Below the pieces are notes generated by a model. It saw only the letters and a program-made list of their open reading frames with translations, searched no databases and was not told the origin of the DNA. DNA of 64,000 nt from Bryopsis sp. KO-2023 (lineage: Eukaryota; Chlorophyta; Ulvophyceae; Bryopsidales; Bryopsidaceae): contig BSYQ01000010.1 in NCBI GenBank assembly GCA_030272585.1, forward strand, positions 620,001 to 684,000. Reading direction: 5' to 3'. The position numbers and the translations under genes were made by a program. Shown here one piece after another: positions 12,715 through 26,200 of the stretch (the first letter of the stretch is position 1; the number at the start of each line of letters is the position of its first letter).

Positions 12715-13974
12715 TGGTTGCTTTGTTGTGTTTTGTGATTTTAATTGTGGAGGTTTTTTTTTTTGGGGGGGGGGATCCTTACTGTAGAGATATGTTTTTT
12801 TGTTGCTACTAGTGGGTGTTGGATGATGTAATCTGTCTGGTCGGTCGGTCTGGTCTTGCCTGTTGTTTCTGCTTTTGCTGAAAGATTTAATTTTGAGTCT
12901 TGGGAGGGTCAAAACTGAACGATCAACGGCGAGTGCCGAGAAGCCAGTTTTAACAATGGCTGTGAGTTTATTCATACACCTCCCCCCTCCATCAAGTCAA
13001 CATCATCTTACTCACTCGCTTAGTTCTGTGAAGGCTCAGTGAGACTCAGCACCGTCCATAAAAACTTGAGCTACAAAAGCCTTAAGCCCATGGTTAGATA
13101 ATGTTGATCAGCTGGCACTCGATTTTTTTCTGATACCAGTTCAAACAAAGCAGGCTTGGATCGCTTTTCAGTCAAAACTTACTCTTGACTCTTGACCTTT
13201 GGATACAGGGCGGGATGGAGTTTCAACACTGTTTTTGTTTGTTTTGTTTTGCTTGATGACCAATATCCCAACATGCTTCCAATTTGTTAAACTCCTTACA
13301 ATACAGATCTACCCCCTGCTAAAAATCAATCGGATTCCTTCTGCACTCTTCTCGCCCCCAACAAATGACCAAAACTCGCCCGAAAAGCAGTTGCAAAATT
13401 GATATAACGTGGATTTTTCGCTCCTCCCCCCCCCCCCCCCATGTTTTTTCTACACCTTGAATTTCTGAAAATCTTGTTTTTCCAGCTCATCCCTGTCTTG
13501 GTTTTGTTTTTGGTTGAAAAATTGAAAAAAATAGAAGCATGAGCTAACCTAACAAAGTCTAAGAATTTTAATCCTATTTTTGAATCCTACAACGAAATGG
13601 AGAAAATCATAAACCCCCCTCCCACCATCATATTTCCCCCCCCCCCCCCCAAAAAAAAGGGAAAACAAAAAAAATCCAAGATCGACAATTAAGCCCTTGA
13701 AATCTGAATTCACATTTTATACAGATGAAATTCCAAAAATATTTTTTCTTTTTTTTTGTGAAAGTGAAAATATTTTCCGAAAAGAAAAAAAAAAAGTGTC
13801 TGCAAATGTACGCAAGAAAAAAAATAAAATTTTAATGTATCATCCCCTGCACTTCCAATTCCTTTTCCAGTTTTTTTTTTGTGATTTTTTTTGTTGTTTT
13901 TCGGGGGTTGCAATTTCGATGAAAGAAAAATATCAATGCTGTGTAAGAAAAGAAACACCCCTCCTGAAGCAAAT
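12715..13974. other. Intergenic between convergent genes
   Basis: Shared 3' flank of the SNF2 gene and the minus-strand PHD/acetyltransferase gene. It holds poly(C), poly(A) and T(n)G(n) runs and no frame with recognisable content. Confidence 0.5.
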
Positions 13975-16900
13975 TCAATCGTGCAATATTTTTTCCAGCC
14001 AAACCGTGCCTGGAAATTGTAAAAACCTATTTCCTCTGTTGTAGTCCTCCGAGGCCGCCGTAAATCCAAACTTCGGTTTCATCCACATTTCCACCTGGTT
14101 CGGATCAAAAACTGATCTCACTAAACTCCTCTTTTTTTTCATTTTTTTTTAAATGAATTAAAATAAATTGAAAAAAAATAGTTGTTAGCTTTTCCAGAAA
14201 AAATGAATTCCTATAACAAATCATTACAATCATTTAAATTAATTCTGTAAATAACAATAAAAATCACCCCCTTGTATTAAAAAAAAATTAAATAATCACA
14301 CAAAATTAATGCACATCAAGAAGAAGCTCTGTCTTCTGCTAAAAATAAGATTAAAAAAAAAACGTCTCTCCTTCAAATTCACTTTGGAACAAAAAAAAGA
14401 ACCAAAAAAAGGAGGGAATTCTCAAAAAAATCTTTGAGAAAAAACCACTTACCGTGGCTTCAGCCGATGGCAAGAGTAATTTCTTTGCCCCCGCTTTCCT
14501 CACCAAATTTTCCAAAATTTGCATGATCTTCAAAGAATAGCCCTTCCTCCTGTGACTAGGCTCCGTCGCCACAAACGGCACCTCGGCCGAATCCTTATAG
14601 ACTTTGAACAGAGCAGTGGCCACCCAACAACTCCCACACTTCAAAATAACGCAATGAAAGCCAGAAAAATCCCAAGAATTCGCCAGTCTCTGCCCCCGCA
14701 CCATCATGGGCAGCAAATTTTCACCCGTTATGGCATCCTTGATCGGGTCGAAACAGGCGGTGACAATTTCCTCCACCCTTTTTATTTTGGGGATGTCGTC
14801 TCTGTCAGTCAGACGGCCACGGAGCACACAGTAGGTCAGTTTCTTTTCGAAAGAGATGATTCGCTCCCCTTGCCGAACCCAGGCCAACAAAACGCTGTTG
14901 GTTCTCTTGCATTGCTCGGAGCAAAACCAATCCCCATCCGGAAGTTCCTATGACACACATTAAAACATCCCAAGTTCATTTTGTGAATTCACCCTCTCAG
15001 TATTTACACGTTGAATTATACACACAGATAAACAGATGGAATTAACCACCGAAAAAAAAGATATATGCTGCATCTTGAAAAGGAAAACGTTTCGCTGGAT
15101 TAAAAAAGAAAAAAAAAACTTTAAGAAAAAAAGAGCATCCATACCCCAAAATTTTCAAACATCTATAATGTCTCCTCATACATTGCCACATTTTCCTGAT
15201 CCAAGTACGAAACACACCTAAACACGGATCGAAACAACGATTTAATATCTGCATTGGGTCTTTTTATTATTGTCAATATTAATAATATTAATATCGTTAT
15301 TAAATATTTTATATTTTTTTGAAAAAAAAGTTACCTTGAGATCTGCCATCTTGTTGTTCCGTAGACAGCCAATGTGATATTCGCATTCGCAGGTATCGCA
15401 AATAATGATCGTTCTGGGGCTCAGCCATTTTCCATTCACTTCCTCGTAATCAGGGCTTCCGCACAGAGCACAGGAGCCACAAACGTAATCCAGTTCTCGC
15501 AATATGTGCATACACCTGTTTAAAAAGAAAAAAGAAAAAAAGAAAAAAACCGGCTTCAGAACAACATATGCCACAGCAGGATATCATCGAAAGAAACAGG
15601 AAGGGTGAAGAAAAGGGGGGGGGGGGGGAGGGTAAAATAAAATTAAAACTTCTAAAAAAATCTGAACAGACAAAACGCTATCATCGATCTCAAGCTCCCC
15701 CCCAAAAAAGAATAGAAATAAAAAATAAACGTAGAAAAAATAAAATAAATATTATTTATTTAATGCTAATAAATAATGCTTTGCCTCCTAAAATTGCATC
15801 AACCATCGTTTTATTTTATTCAGCAATATTCAAGTGTGAAGGCTGATTTCGAAGAACAAGGAAGGAATATCAGTAGTTGAAAATAAGAAAGAACAAAAAA
15901 ATCAGATCATGTCCTTTTGCTTTTGCACGCTTTTTTAACATCCAAAATATGAAGAACTGACGTTTATGGTTGTTGTCTTTAGATGCGACTGTTTCTGTTT
16001 GTATTTGGGGGGTTTTCGTAATTTTTTTCTTGCTTCCGATTGCAAACTTCACTCTGATCCTTTCCTGATTTTTTTTTCTTGTTCGTTTAGAATTTCCATT
16101 TGACAATTACACAAAAGAAAAAAACCAAAAGAAAGGATGACAAAACAAAAGCACTAAGGTCGACGAGGATTCAATTATTTTATTTGGGGTTAAAATCATA
16201 AGGGCATTCAAGAATGCTCATGTCAATTCTTTTGTGTTTTTCTTTTCTTTCCTTTCTTTTCTTTTTTTTTTGGGGGGGGGGAGAGGGGGAGGCACGGGGG
16301 GAATGAAAGTATCCTTTGTCAAAATAAAAATTTGCATCAGCGAGAAAGATCCCGATTCATCGACTGGGCAAGGTTGCATGAGGACCTATGGAATGCTAAT
16401 TCTATTTTTCACCATCTTTTCACCTTCCCACACCCTCCCAGAGAAAAAAAAATTGACTGCAAAAAGGAAACTAGGAAAATTGATGAATTTAGTTAAAGAT
16501 TCCTTTTTAAAAACTGTGGACAGAATTCCACAGTTCCCGAAATTGACCCCCAACACAGATGTATTTTTTTGTTTTTCACAGAACTCAGGCACAGCGAGGA
16601 GGAATTGAACCAAACAGATGTGCAGAAACGTCGTTGGGAAGGGGAAAAAAGCACTTGTCGCACTTATCCCTATAAGTGGCAAGAGGATAACAAAATCGTA
16701 GATTACAGGAACTCCACTCCAAAACTGTAAAAACGGGACATTAAAAAACACACGACATAAGAAAACAGCGAACCCATTTCACTCTCATATCTTTTTTTTT
16801 CCCCTTTTCCAGACAGTCGATGCTGTAGGTATTAACTATGGGCCCAATCCCCAATGACGTACTCCTCCCTATATATATCTTGGTAAAAAAAAGACACACA

Positions 16901-19900
16901 TGATTACCACATGATTACTAATCTCTTCAAACAGAGCAACTGTGTACTGGAAACAAAATAAAGTTTCTGGAAACCTAAAACCATCAAAACCTCCACTCAA
17001 AAAGTAAATGAGCGCAATCTGTTCCCCCCCCAGCCCCCCCTATTCTTTCCATCCCCTTGCTAAATCTTCCCTGGTTTGCTATTTTTCTTTTTTTTTTTTT
17101 GGGGGGGGGGGAAGGGGGGAAGGATTTCATCCGATATATTAGAACACCGGAAAATACACACACGCATGGCAAAAAAATAGTCCCTCCTACCCATTCGAAA
17201 CTTCCATCAGCTTTCGTTTCCCTTCCGGAAGCCAAGCACCGTTTCTGTCGTTCAACTCATAGATGCCGTTATTTTTTGGGATGCCTCCGTTGTGTTTTTT
17301 TTGGGAGGATGGCGACCCATCGGTTTCGGCACCACTCCTCCTAGCGTGTCTCAGCGAACGGGTGGGGGGAAAAATGGCATCTCGACCATTCTGTTCAAAA
17401 AATTATGCCCAAGCAAAAAGAAAGTTAAAAAAAAGTGAAAACAAGCTTGGAATGAAAGGCGAAGGTCGAAAATAATATTGAATTAATAATAATAATAATT
17501 TAATTTTAGATTTAATTTGAAAAACAAAGTCAAAGCATGGATCCTGCCCCTCCCTACCTCCTAAATAAATCAACAAATAGAGGGGGCGATTTCAGCTGGC
17601 ATTATCTAATGAAAACACCCCTTCCATATGAAACAGGTTTACTGCCAACTCAACGAAACAATAACAAAAACTCTTCAAGAAAATCAAAGTCAAAACTGGA
17701 GACAGAACAGGAATCCCCCCCCCCCTTTTCCCCCAGAAAAGCCAAAAAAAGCAAGGGAAGTTGATCCTTCATTTCATATTTTTCACATCAACCCTATTTT
17801 TTTTTCCCCGATTAAACCCACCTCCACACAGTCACCACAGTAAAACCTCCCAGCGGGCATCCTCTTCATTCCTAGACATTCCAAATGGAACTGCGCTTCG
17901 CAGCCTTCGCACGGCAGCATGGTTTCTAGCTCATCGCACTCCCCACAGCGAGGCCCCCCACTCACAGCCCTTCGTTTGGAAGGAGCGCTGGAGCCTGCCC
18001 TCTTGGATTTCCTTTTCCTCAGTGTCGCCTTGTCGAGTTTTTCGCACCACTCGTCGCAGAAATCCTTGGAACAGCAACGAGGAGTTGTTACTCAAGCAAA
18101 ATCTGCTCAAGAAGAAAAAACAAAAAAAAGGAACAAAAAAGAAATATAAAATCTGAAAAGAAAAGGAAGAAAAACCCTCCACTATTCTTGATGAAAAGTG
18201 CATAAAGTGTATTGGTGGCAGTCAAAATAAGGAAAATTAGGATGCAACAGATTGCATATATAAACCCCAAACCCTAAACCCAAAAAAAAAAACGACCCAA
18301 CGAAACAAAACAACATACTTCAGAAAAAAAAAGTCTCCAACTGCGATGGAGTGGGAAGAGGAGGCGGCATTCGAAGGCGGTATTTTATTTTATTTTTCAT
18401 GGGGCAATTTCAGTTGTTATTTTTTTTTTAGCAATGGGCCCATCTCGCTCATTTACTTAGTGGATTGTACCTTGCCAAAAACCAAATTTGAAAAAAGAAA
18501 ATGTACATGCTAAAGACACTACCTTGAGGGAGATGTCGATATGTCGGAAAAAAATGTGCCGGAAAGGCCTCTGGCTCCTCCCTCCGAAATGCTCCTCCCA
18601 TTTCGTCCCAGTGAACCCTGCCCGCTCCTGTGACCTCCTGCATTTTTTGCATTCGCAATGAATTTTCCCGTCTTCCATGATCACCCCATCAACCCCGCTC
18701 CCCTGTCAGACACAGCAAAAAACACCACCCCGGTCATTTCCTGCAGATTCAAGAAAATAACAGAAACCTTGAATAACTTGTTCTGCCGACGTCTGCCTGT
18801 GGGGGTGTGGCACTCTGATGGTGATTTTGAAAAAGTAATTACAAAATAAAAGTGTGGATTGGTGTCAGTCGGATACAAAAACAAGAGGTGACTTGCGGGG
18901 GGGGGTGGAGGATTGCTACTGAAGGACTCACCATAGGATCGCTCATTTTCTCCCTGAACTCCACTTCCATTCCCAGGAGGTGCCCCGTCGCCAGCACATC
19001 CTTCATTGTCCATTCTTTGTTCCGTGTGAGCTTTTTCGACTCCAAAACCTTTTCTGCAAGTTCGTCCAAAAACTCTGTCTGCGAAGCCTCCAGCCCGCGC
19101 ATCTCCCCTGGGCTGGGTTGCCTTTGCTGTGGCGGCGTGGGGGGTTTCGCTGTGTTGGTGCGATTATTCGGGTGGGAAGCTGCAGGGAAGCTGGTAAGAG
19201 GAGGATCATCCTCGGTCATTTCTGAGCACGCATCCTGGTATGTTCGAATAATTGAGCGGAACAGAAAAACAAAAAACAGGCGAAAGAAATTCAAAACATG
19301 GTGGTCCCTATTTTTAAAACATTGAATTTTTTAAGTTGAGGCTTCCAACAGGTGGACTTTTGGGGGGAAGGATGGTACAAAGAATTTCCAAAATTGTATA
19401 TGTATATATATACTTTATTATTATTTTTTTTTCTTTCCAATTTCGATTGCAGGACTCATCGTTTCTGAACGAACAAAGACAGATGTGCAGCCACTGCAAA
19501 TCAGAACTGGGCTCACCGATTGCTTGTCCTCCTCAATTGCTTCTCCTGCCGTCATGTTGCATTCATCAATATCCCTTTCCGCCGAAACGCTCTTTTCCAC
19601 CTTCACAGTAAAAACTTCAAACGATCAAGCCTCCTTAAAACGTCTGTCACACAAATTTGGGTAAACCGTCTTGCTGGTGTTTTCTACTCGAGCGAGAATA
19701 TTTCAGTTTTTCTAAGGGGAAAAAAACTAGATAAATTTTTTCTTAAAACTTAAGTTGTGTTTCCCCCCCCTCCTCATGGGGATATCTATTTCCCCTTAGC
19801 AATAGTGGAATGTACAGCTGGTTGCTTTTTGTTTTGAGGGTATGTCACACTTCATCTCACTCCTTTACACATTTGATTATCACTGGGACCATCCCCACAA

Positions 19901-20282
19901 AAAGAATCCGCCTTTCCTGGGGCATTTTACGATTCGGCGAAAAAAGGCGCGAAAAATTATATCAAAGACGTCAAAACTGTGCAGCAGACAATATGGAGCC
20001 AAAAAGTGTCTCGCCTTGAGGAAAACCTCGTCGAGAACGAACGATTCTTCTCACGAATAAATAGAAGAAGACAGCATTCGACCGACTCACCTCGGGGGAT
20101 TCTTCTGGACGAGGGGTCGTTCCTTCTCCTTCGGTTTCCCCGATGAGACCGCCTTCGTCCCCGGAATTTCCCACCACAGCTACGCCTTCTCCTTCCGTTT
20201 CCGCATCTTCGTCCGTCGTTGGGGTTCTCTTCCGCGAGGCCAAGTTCAATAACAGCCCGTCCACGATTCCTCTATCCTCCAT
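13975..20282 (-). CDS. PHD-finger / GNAT acetyltransferase, IDM1-like (8 or more exons)
   Basis: Exons read on the minus strand: 20282-20091, 19600-19517, 19234-18932, 18702-18523, 18064-17822, then 15515-15335, 14947-14453, 14094-13975; about 600 residues. Exon 1 starts at MEDRGIVDGLLL and is acidic. Exon 3 has ATGHLLGMEV and exon 4 has GVIMEDGKIHCECKKC, resembling the TPL-binding/tify-like segment of plant PHD-acetyltransferases. Exon 5 gives a first PHD (CGEC, CEGC, FHLEC, FYCGDC). The 15335-15515 exon plus the start of the next gives a second (CALCG, CDTCECEYHIGC, WFCSEQC). The GNAT core shows VPFVATEPSHRRKGYS (acetyl-CoA loop) and the last exon KFGFTAASEDY. Family members are nuclear histone acetyltransferases or chromatin readers. 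Exon 5 ends in phase 0 at its best donor while the next exon needs phase 2, so one small exon between 15516 and 17821 is probably missing, or a weaker splice site is used. Confidence 0.85.
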
Positions 20283-23208
20283 GCCGAGAAACGCACTCCG
20301 CGTTTTCCGTTTGTGAAATATATTCTCCCCTGCCACTCACACTTTTTCCTTCACCTCCCTCACTTTTTTTTCGTTCCCTTTCCCCCCTTCCCAAGTCCAG
20401 TCTTCGTGTTTTTCGTTTTGAAGAAAATCCCCTCTGCGAACGAAGACACAAACAAGATGTCACTAAGCCGATCCATCGCCGAGCGGAAACGCTCGGGAAT
20501 ATTTCATCCGTATATTGATCCGTTTTTGTTTTCCTGCATTCCCAACAGAAAACGCTCATGGCAAATCGGGAAAAAAAAAAACAGAACCCCTTCCCCCCCA
20601 AAAAAAAACTTCAACGGTCAAAACAGGAACTACACAAAACTCCGAAGAAAATTCCGTTCTTGTATATTTATCGGTCGTCAAACTATTGGTTCAAAAAAAA
20701 CGAGCAAAGAAAAAAAAAAAGACGCTTCCGCCATCCAGGGACGTCGAACGGAAAAACACGATAGTTTCTCGAATTGACCTCCACCGCCCCCAGGAAAAAA
20801 AAGTAAGGTTTAATGCACAGCGGGAGCGCTTTCGCTGACTGGGTCAAAAGTCTTCCTTGACCCTGACTGAGCCCAACCGTTAGAAAAAAAAGCGTACAAA
20901 CGAATCAAGCCCCTGGGCATCTCCGGAAAACCAGCCAAAAATCAACACACCTCACGCGAATCAGGTCTTCTATGTGCAACTTCAATAATACAGCTAAACA
21001 AGGCCCAGTTCCCGACGCATGCAGTCCAAGACTCTATAATTCGAAAGCCCCTCAACAATGAGACGCAGACGAAACGCGCAGGATTACGACGAGAAGATCC
21101 GCACCTTTGTACTTCCTGATCCTGCGTCGATAACGCTTCTTTTCGTTTTCCTCGCCCTTCGACTCCAAAAACACAAGCCGACGCAGCGTTTCGCCGTGGC
21201 TGCGATACAAGAACGGAACAAAACCCTTCTTGCTGTCTTTGCCAAAACACGTCAGCAGGTCTGTCAGACGAAAACACCAAAGACGCGAAACTTTTCGCCA
21301 TCCTCTTTGCTTTGTGTTTTAGGAAGCTCGCTCCTGGGTGTGTTTTTCTTCGAAACTTTATTTGTTTTTCTTGCATTCAAGGGTGGATATACATTGAGCC
21401 CAGGGTTACATTAATGTTATGTCTGTGCTTGTGCTGCTAGCCAGTCGAACAGTGAAAAAATTATCCTACACCAACAGGTGTGTAATTCAACGAAATTGGG
21501 AAACCACAGCGAAGGGCCGAGTGAGGTGCCTGGATAGAGTTTGATCCAAGCAAAAAAGGGTTGAGACTCAGAGGCTGCAGCCTGAATTAAAAATTAAATT
21601 CAGATGAATTTAGTTCTGGCTTGTTTGCAAGTGTTTGTAGTCTTTTCATTCACAAATGACCACAAATCACTAAGTCGACCCCAGTAGGATTGCAACCTTC
21701 TCGTTCAATTGGCAGGGCGACTGGTTTTTGCGTTTTGGGGTGCTCTTTTTGCCCCGTTCGTTTGGCGTGGGTAGCTGAACACGAAAAACTCTCGTTTTGG
21801 GCGAGTAGGGGCGATTAGCGCCCCTCACCAATGCCCTGCTTGTGTCAGTCTGAAAAAAAACATACAAACAACGCTAGCGCAGAACCTATCCTATTTTTTG
21901 TGATTTGTTTGAACGAACGATCAAAGCAAGTGTAAGGCATTCAAAATATTATTGGGTTTCGGGAAGAAAAAGAAGCAAACTAAGGATTTAACCTATCCAT
22001 CGATGGATGATTGTAACATCACAATCAAAACAAACATCTTCTTTGCGACTGGGCAGAAGACTTGGGCTGAGCGAGGAGGTGCCAACCCTTCAGCAATTCT
22101 CTTTCGTGTTTTCTGCCTCACACTTCAGTCCCAACACCATTTGGCGGAGTGTGCGCTCGCCCAACCTGCCACCACATGCGCGCAATTGGGGTGGTGTCTG
22201 TAGAAGACAGCCCGCCAGTCTGCGCTTCTTCCAGAAGGTATCTTACTGATTCGCATTCGTTATCGTGGTAAAGCTTCGTAATATGCCGTGGCGTGGCATA
22301 CCTCGTTCTGAGAATTTGACACAAAAAACAACACCAAACAAACGTGAAGTGCTTTCACTGATCCGTGGCGATTCTAATCGTGGCGAGGTTGGAAAATACT
22401 TTGTGACTGAGAAAAAAAACACAAATAACTGATGCAGCAACCTGCCCAACTTTCCACAGACTTCCTGTCGCGCCTCCACATCAACAGGAAGTTCGCAATC
22501 ATCCGCCACAGTGGTGTGTGACGACTTCTTCCCAACACACAGTTTCAAATTTGAGAAAAAAAAACACGAAATAAATTAAAAAGTCTGCAAAATTCCATGA
22601 CATGGGGGTGGCGGCTGTTTCCTTGCAGCATGGCTTCTTTCTTTGTTTCCTACTCGAACATTCGACGGCCATCATGGCGAGAAAAACAATTTCGCCACGG
22701 ATGAGTGGAAGCATTGGGTGGAAAGTTGTCAAAGCGTCAGGAATCGGGTTGCAAGCTCCTGTCTGGCCTAATGGCATTCCGACTGAATGAACGGCAGCAT
22801 TACGGGCGTGAGGCGATCCAAAACGTTTGTGTTTTTTGCAACGCAGTGACAGTCGCATCGAGGCGAGCTCCCAATTTTTTTGGGCAACTTTATTATTCTG
22901 GATTTTTGAAAGTGTTTTTGGCTGCCAGGAACCCTGTGGTGAAAACGATTCGCTGGGGGTCCGGGAAAACGAGGGAAAAAAAACAAACACGAGCGAGCCC
23001 GACCTGTTTTCTTTTTTCGCTTTCTTTCTTTTTTTTTATGCCAGTTTCTTGGAGACGTTTTTTGTCGTCTGAAAAGGTGGAGGCCGAGTGACAAATACAC
23101 ACTCGCAACCTATTTTTTTCAACTCGTTCGGCGAGTTTTTTTTTGCTGCACGCCACTACCACGCACTGAGCCCTGCGTGCGCATCGTGGAATAAGTTGCG
23201 GCGGTCGA
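20283..23208. other. Divergent intergenic interval
   Basis: Lies between the start of the PHD/acetyltransferase gene (leftward) and the start of the receptor gene (rightward), so it should contain both promoters. Open frames here are short, shift with homopolymers and show no recognisable domains. No RNA gene was recognised. Confidence 0.45.
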
Positions 23209-26200
23209 ATGACCGCCTCTGCGCTGGTCTGTTTCGCCACGGTGGTGCTGGTTTCTTTTTCGGGAATCTTGCCGCACTGCTGCGCTCAAGATTTCGTCGG
23301 GGAAGCGGAAACCGATGTCGTGACGTTCAAAGTGGGCGCCCTGTTCGCCCCCAAGTCGGGCGAAAAGGCGCGGGAACGGGCGGAAGAGTCGCGCAAAGGA
23401 TACCAATATTTGGTGGAAGAGGTGAATCGTCGAGGCTTCACGATCGAGTGGCGATCGCATGCGCGCACCTTGATGCGATTCGAGTTGGTAGAGTTTTACG
23501 ACGCAGAGGAATTGTGGGCGAACACTGAGTCGTTACATTTCTTGCTCGGGGCGGAGGGTTTGGGGGCCCAGGAGGCGGAAATCGAAGCCAAGGCGGCGTG
23601 GGCGTACAGGACGATTCTGGTCCGGTGCTGCTCACCGGAGAACGTCTCGCGGTTTGACCACGACCAGCATATTTTCGACGTCCGGCCGTACAGCGGGCGT
23701 TATCCTGAGTTGGCGTTACGGTCGTTCGCGTTACAGTCGATCAGGCGTTACGAGGTGGTGAGCGACGTGGATGATGAATTCTATAAGAAGGCATGCAAGG
23801 AGGCGGTGCGGGTTATAGAGGATTTCAACGAGGTGGTTCAGGATAAGAATCAATCTTACCTGGAGCCCAAGGTTTTTGAAAAAAGCAAAATGGGATTGGA
23901 GAGCAGGAGGGCGTATTTTTCCAGGGTTGCGCAGAGTTCGCTGGATAATGACGTGGAGGCTGTGGTGGCGTGTGTCGACGAAAAAGACGGGGAGCTTCTT
24001 GTCGAGGCGTTTGATGAATTGAGGTGAGCTCAAGAAGGGAAAGCAGAATTTCCCCAAAAAGTTGAATTTCCAAATTTCCAAATTTCCAGTAGTTGGGAGG
24101 TTGAAAATCTGATCTTTTTTTCTAAATAAGAAAATTCAACACAAAATCATGGCGTCCTTTCCCAGAAATGAAACGGAAATAGCTCCTTTCCACGAAGAAT
24201 TCTGGCGATGCTGTCGAACATCTGTACCGATATTCGTGCTGCTTTCTAGAAAATAGCAATTTTCACTTTTTCTGTGGGGGATGTTTTCATTGTTTTTTTT
24301 TCTGAGTAACTTCTGGTTGTTTTTTTCTGCCCCCTTTCCCCCACCCCCTTCTAGATATCCATTGAAAGCATTTTTCCTGACGGACGGCCCAACCAATCCA
24401 AATTGGGTCAAGAAACTGGGCGCCCTGTCGACAGACTTGCTGACTGCCACCCAGCTGACCGAGACTTCCACCCTGAAGGACGATTTTTTCAAGCGATCCC
24501 GCCATTACATCACCGCAATGAAAAAGCGGTTCGGCCAGGACTACATCCCCACCAGCACCGCGGCTGCCGCCTCCACTTCCGCCTACCTCCTGGTTTCAGC
24601 CCTCCACAAAGCTTTCTCAGAATGCGACCCCATCCACGTTGCCCCCCTGGACCCGAAAGACCTCCTGAACAGCAAGGACTCGCTGGTGTGCGACGGAAAT
24701 CGGAATTGGCCAGGCAGCCAGTACATCATCCAATACCTGCTGGACTTAGACATGGATACTTTCATAGGCAAGGTGAATTTCGACCGGTTTTGGAGAAACA
24801 ACCAATACCCCTTCACGATCCAGGTCGACGACCAGCTAAAAACCAACATTGTGCTGCCGGCCGCAGCAAAACCGCTGAGACTCCCTGCTAAGAATCGTTA
24901 CATTTCCGCATGTCGACGTGGCGAACGGATCACCACCAATCGATTCAGCCCATGCGAAGCTTGCCCTGCAGGATATTACTCAGACAGGGAAAACTCCCCG
25001 GAATGCAGCCAGTGCGACATCGGACACTACAGCTCCTCCCCTGGTGCGACGGCGTGCGTTGAATGCCCCGAACATACCACCACGAAAATCAAGGGGTCTT
25101 TGTCGGTGGCAGGATGTGAGTGTTTGATCGGGTATTTCAATCCGTTTAACCGCACTGGGGAGGCATGTCTGGAATGCCCTTTTGGAGCAGATTGCGCTGG
25201 GGGGAGGGTGCTGCCCAGGCCGAATGCTGGCTACTGGAGTAACGAAACCAAGCTGGAGATGTACCAATGCGATCCGCCATCGCACTGTCTGGTCGGAGGT
25301 GAATGTGCTGCTGGGCTGGAAGGAACGTGAGTAAACACTCCTGTGCAAGTTTTTTGAGACTTTTTGAGGGTGGGGATGGATTGCTGAACTGTGAGAATTA
25401 ATGAATTAGAAAAAAAAAGCCAGAAAAAAAAGTGAGGTTTTGGGGCGCCCCACTCACCCCAAACAACTCGCAAACCCCCAAAAATAAGGATTTCTTTGTT
25501 TTCTTTTTTCTTTTTTTATGGTTGGGGGGAAAAAAGGAACAAAACAACCTACAGAAACAAAAAATCTTAACCTTGCTAATTTTTCTCTTTTTTTGTTTTT
25601 TTCTTTTTTTTTTGTTCGGGGGGAAAAGAAATGAAAAAACCTAACCCTGTTTTTTTTTGTGCAACCCTGTAACCTGGTAAAATGTTGGTCTGCCACAGAT
25701 AATGCGTTGATTTTTGATGTTGATGTTGTGTTCTTTTCTTTTGGGGGTTTTCCTGTGGTGGTGCGGGGAGGGCAGCTTGTGTACGAGGTGCAAAGAGGGC
25801 CATTTTAAGCTGATCGATAATTGCTTAGGCTGCCCTGGGAAAGGTCCGTTTGCATTACTAATCATTCTGCTCTACATCGGCTGGTACATGCTGAACGTGG
25901 TGATTTCCGGGAGCATGGCCTCGCTGGACATGCTGTTGAGTTTCGCACAGTTGGCCAATGTTATTGGGGATGTTGGGCTGGGTTGGCCCAGTCGGCTGGA
26001 AACCACTTTCGGCGTGACTAATATCCTGGATTTCGATTTGGATATTTTGTGGCCGAGCTGTTTGATTTCGGATTGGAGCTACGCGAACAATTTTTACGTG
26101 CAGTTGATTTTTCCGTTGGTGATGGGGTTGATGGCCATGTTTGGGTATTTTTTGGCGAAGCTGTTGTTGTATGCGACGGCAGGGAGGGCCATTAACATCA

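Noticed and set aside
21680-21760. tRNA-like sequence on the minus strand with GGTTGCAATCC
   Set aside because: The B-box is imperfect and I could not fold a full cloverleaf; at most a SINE or tRNA remnant.
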